Origin: Alkaliphilus flagellatus
GTDB lineage: Bacteria > Bacillota > Clostridia > Peptostreptococcales > Natronincolaceae
Direction of reading: 5' to 3'
Length of the DNA: 64,000 bases
Assembly (NCBI RefSeq): GCF_018919215.1
Contig: NZ_JAHLQK010000002.1
Span: 124,001 to 188,000 of the forward strand
This document shows positions 63,539-64,000 of this stretch, piece after piece. Position numbers and translations under genes: made by a program. The notes under the pieces are model-generated. The model worked only from the letters and a program-made list of their open reading frames with translations, searched no databases and had not been told where the DNA came from. How positions within the stretch are numbered: position 1 is the stretch's first letter; each line of letters opens with the position of its first letter.

Positions 63539-64000
63539 TTAATCAACCTCTATTCTTTCTAAAGGTTTAACTGTAGGACCTTCAATTACATCACCAGCAG
63601 GAGAAAACCTAGACCCATGACATGGACAATCCCAAGTTCTTTCTGCACTATTCCATTTAACCTGACAGCCTAAATGGGTACAGCCAGTATTAACAAAGTA
63701 TAGTTTTCCTTCTTCATCTCTATAGGCACCTACTTTTTGTCCATTTATATCTATAATTTTTCCTTCTCCTTTTTCAATATCATTATTTGGGGATCCAGGA
63801 AAAAGCTTGCCAGAAATAAAGTTAACTGCTACATCTAGGTTTTCTTTAATGAATGTCCATATGGATCCATCACTTATAAATCGAGATGGGTCATAAACTT
63901 CAGCCCAAGGGCTTTCGCCCTTAGTAATAAAGTCTTTTAGGATCATTGCTGATACAGTACTGCTAGTCATTCCCCATTTTTTAAATCCTGTTGCTATATA
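63539..64000 (-). CDS. FAD oxidoreductase with C-terminal Rieske domain (partial)
   Basis: The minus-strand frame is open to the right edge of the window (ATGFKKWGMTSSTVSAMILK), so the N-terminal FAD domain lies outside. The visible part ends in a Rieske [2Fe-2S] domain with CTHLGC and CPCHGSRF, the two Cys-His pairs. This is the layout of DAO-type oxidoreductases with a Rieske tail, found in Firmicutes. The substrate is unknown. Confidence 0.88.
   Translation of the reverse strand, partial: YIATGFKKWGMTSSTVSAMILKDFITKGESPWAEVYDPSRFISDGSIWTFIKENLDVAVNFISGKLFPGSPNNDIEKGEGKIIDINGQKVGAYRDEEGKLYFVNTGCTHLGCQVKWNSAERTWDCPCHGSRFSPAGDVIEGPTVKPLERIEVD

Overview
The window is AT-rich DNA with strong AGGAGG-type ribosome binding sites, frequent TTG/GTG starts and intrinsic terminators. 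Its gene content (FprA flavodiiron protein, Bcd-EtfBA, sigma-54 catabolic operons, BhlA/UviB, DUF975, DUF2935, DUF4358, MBOAT/DHHW pair) points to an anaerobic Firmicute of class Clostridia. All family assignments were made by reading; no search was run. No rRNA, tRNA or CRISPR array was seen.

Layout. 1-3.7 kb: lipase-like hydrolase (cut by the window edge), GNAT acetyltransferase, AAA ATPase and two membrane proteins. 3.77-8.1 kb: a probable antibiotic-resistance operon, a TetB(P)-like ribosomal protection GTPase followed by an ABC-F protein. It sits behind a ~650-nt leader with three terminators, a 19-codon leader peptide and a duplicated hairpin that encodes the peptide MYFLNLR twice. 8.3-13.1 kb: ABC exporter pair and a zinc-finger Clp ATPase. 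13.2-31.2 kb and again 43.3-44.9 kb: repeat-rich accessory DNA with small secreted or membrane proteins, decayed genes and IS remnants.

The main discovery candidate is in the accessory DNA. A two-gene split sigma factor (27584-28390, like SigO/RsoA or UviA) lies beside a BhlA/UviB holin-like gene. Six copies of a ~73-bp promoter/leader element (14.2, 16.0, 19.6, 26.6, 30.4, 44.7 kb) all point leftward. They precede a peptidoglycan amidase, three members of an undescribed ~140-aa family (E26, E30, E44) and two decayed genes. Their core, TTGATT-N16/17-CTTTTA, matches in spacing TTTACA-N16-CTTTTA in front of the sigma operon and a weaker site in front of the holin gene. This suggests a self-amplifying regulon of holin, amidase and bacteriocin-like effectors. 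Each intact effector gene faces a small secreted or membrane gene tail to tail. Duplicated and deletion-scarred copies show that the modules turn over.

31.6-43.2 kb is visibly less AT-rich. It holds a sigma-54 activator and its likely target operon (diaminopropionate ammonia-lyase, YgeY-type hydrolase, Na+ symporter, N-acyl-D-amino-acid deacylase, RidA) behind a textbook -24/-12 promoter and three 20-bp tandem repeats, followed by a MacAB-like efflux operon. 45.0-46.6 kb: two probable spore/envelope proteins. 47.1-55.6 kb: a second sigma-54 operon (crotonase, GntP permease, CoA-transferase, acyl-CoA dehydrogenase, EtfB, EtfA) with its own activator; the set could convert 3-hydroxybutyrate or crotonate to butyrate. 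55.7-58.8 kb: yybP-ykoY (manganese) riboswitch and a P2-type cation ATPase. 58.9-63.2 kb: cell-surface polysaccharide O-acetylation genes. The window ends inside a Rieske-domain oxidoreductase.
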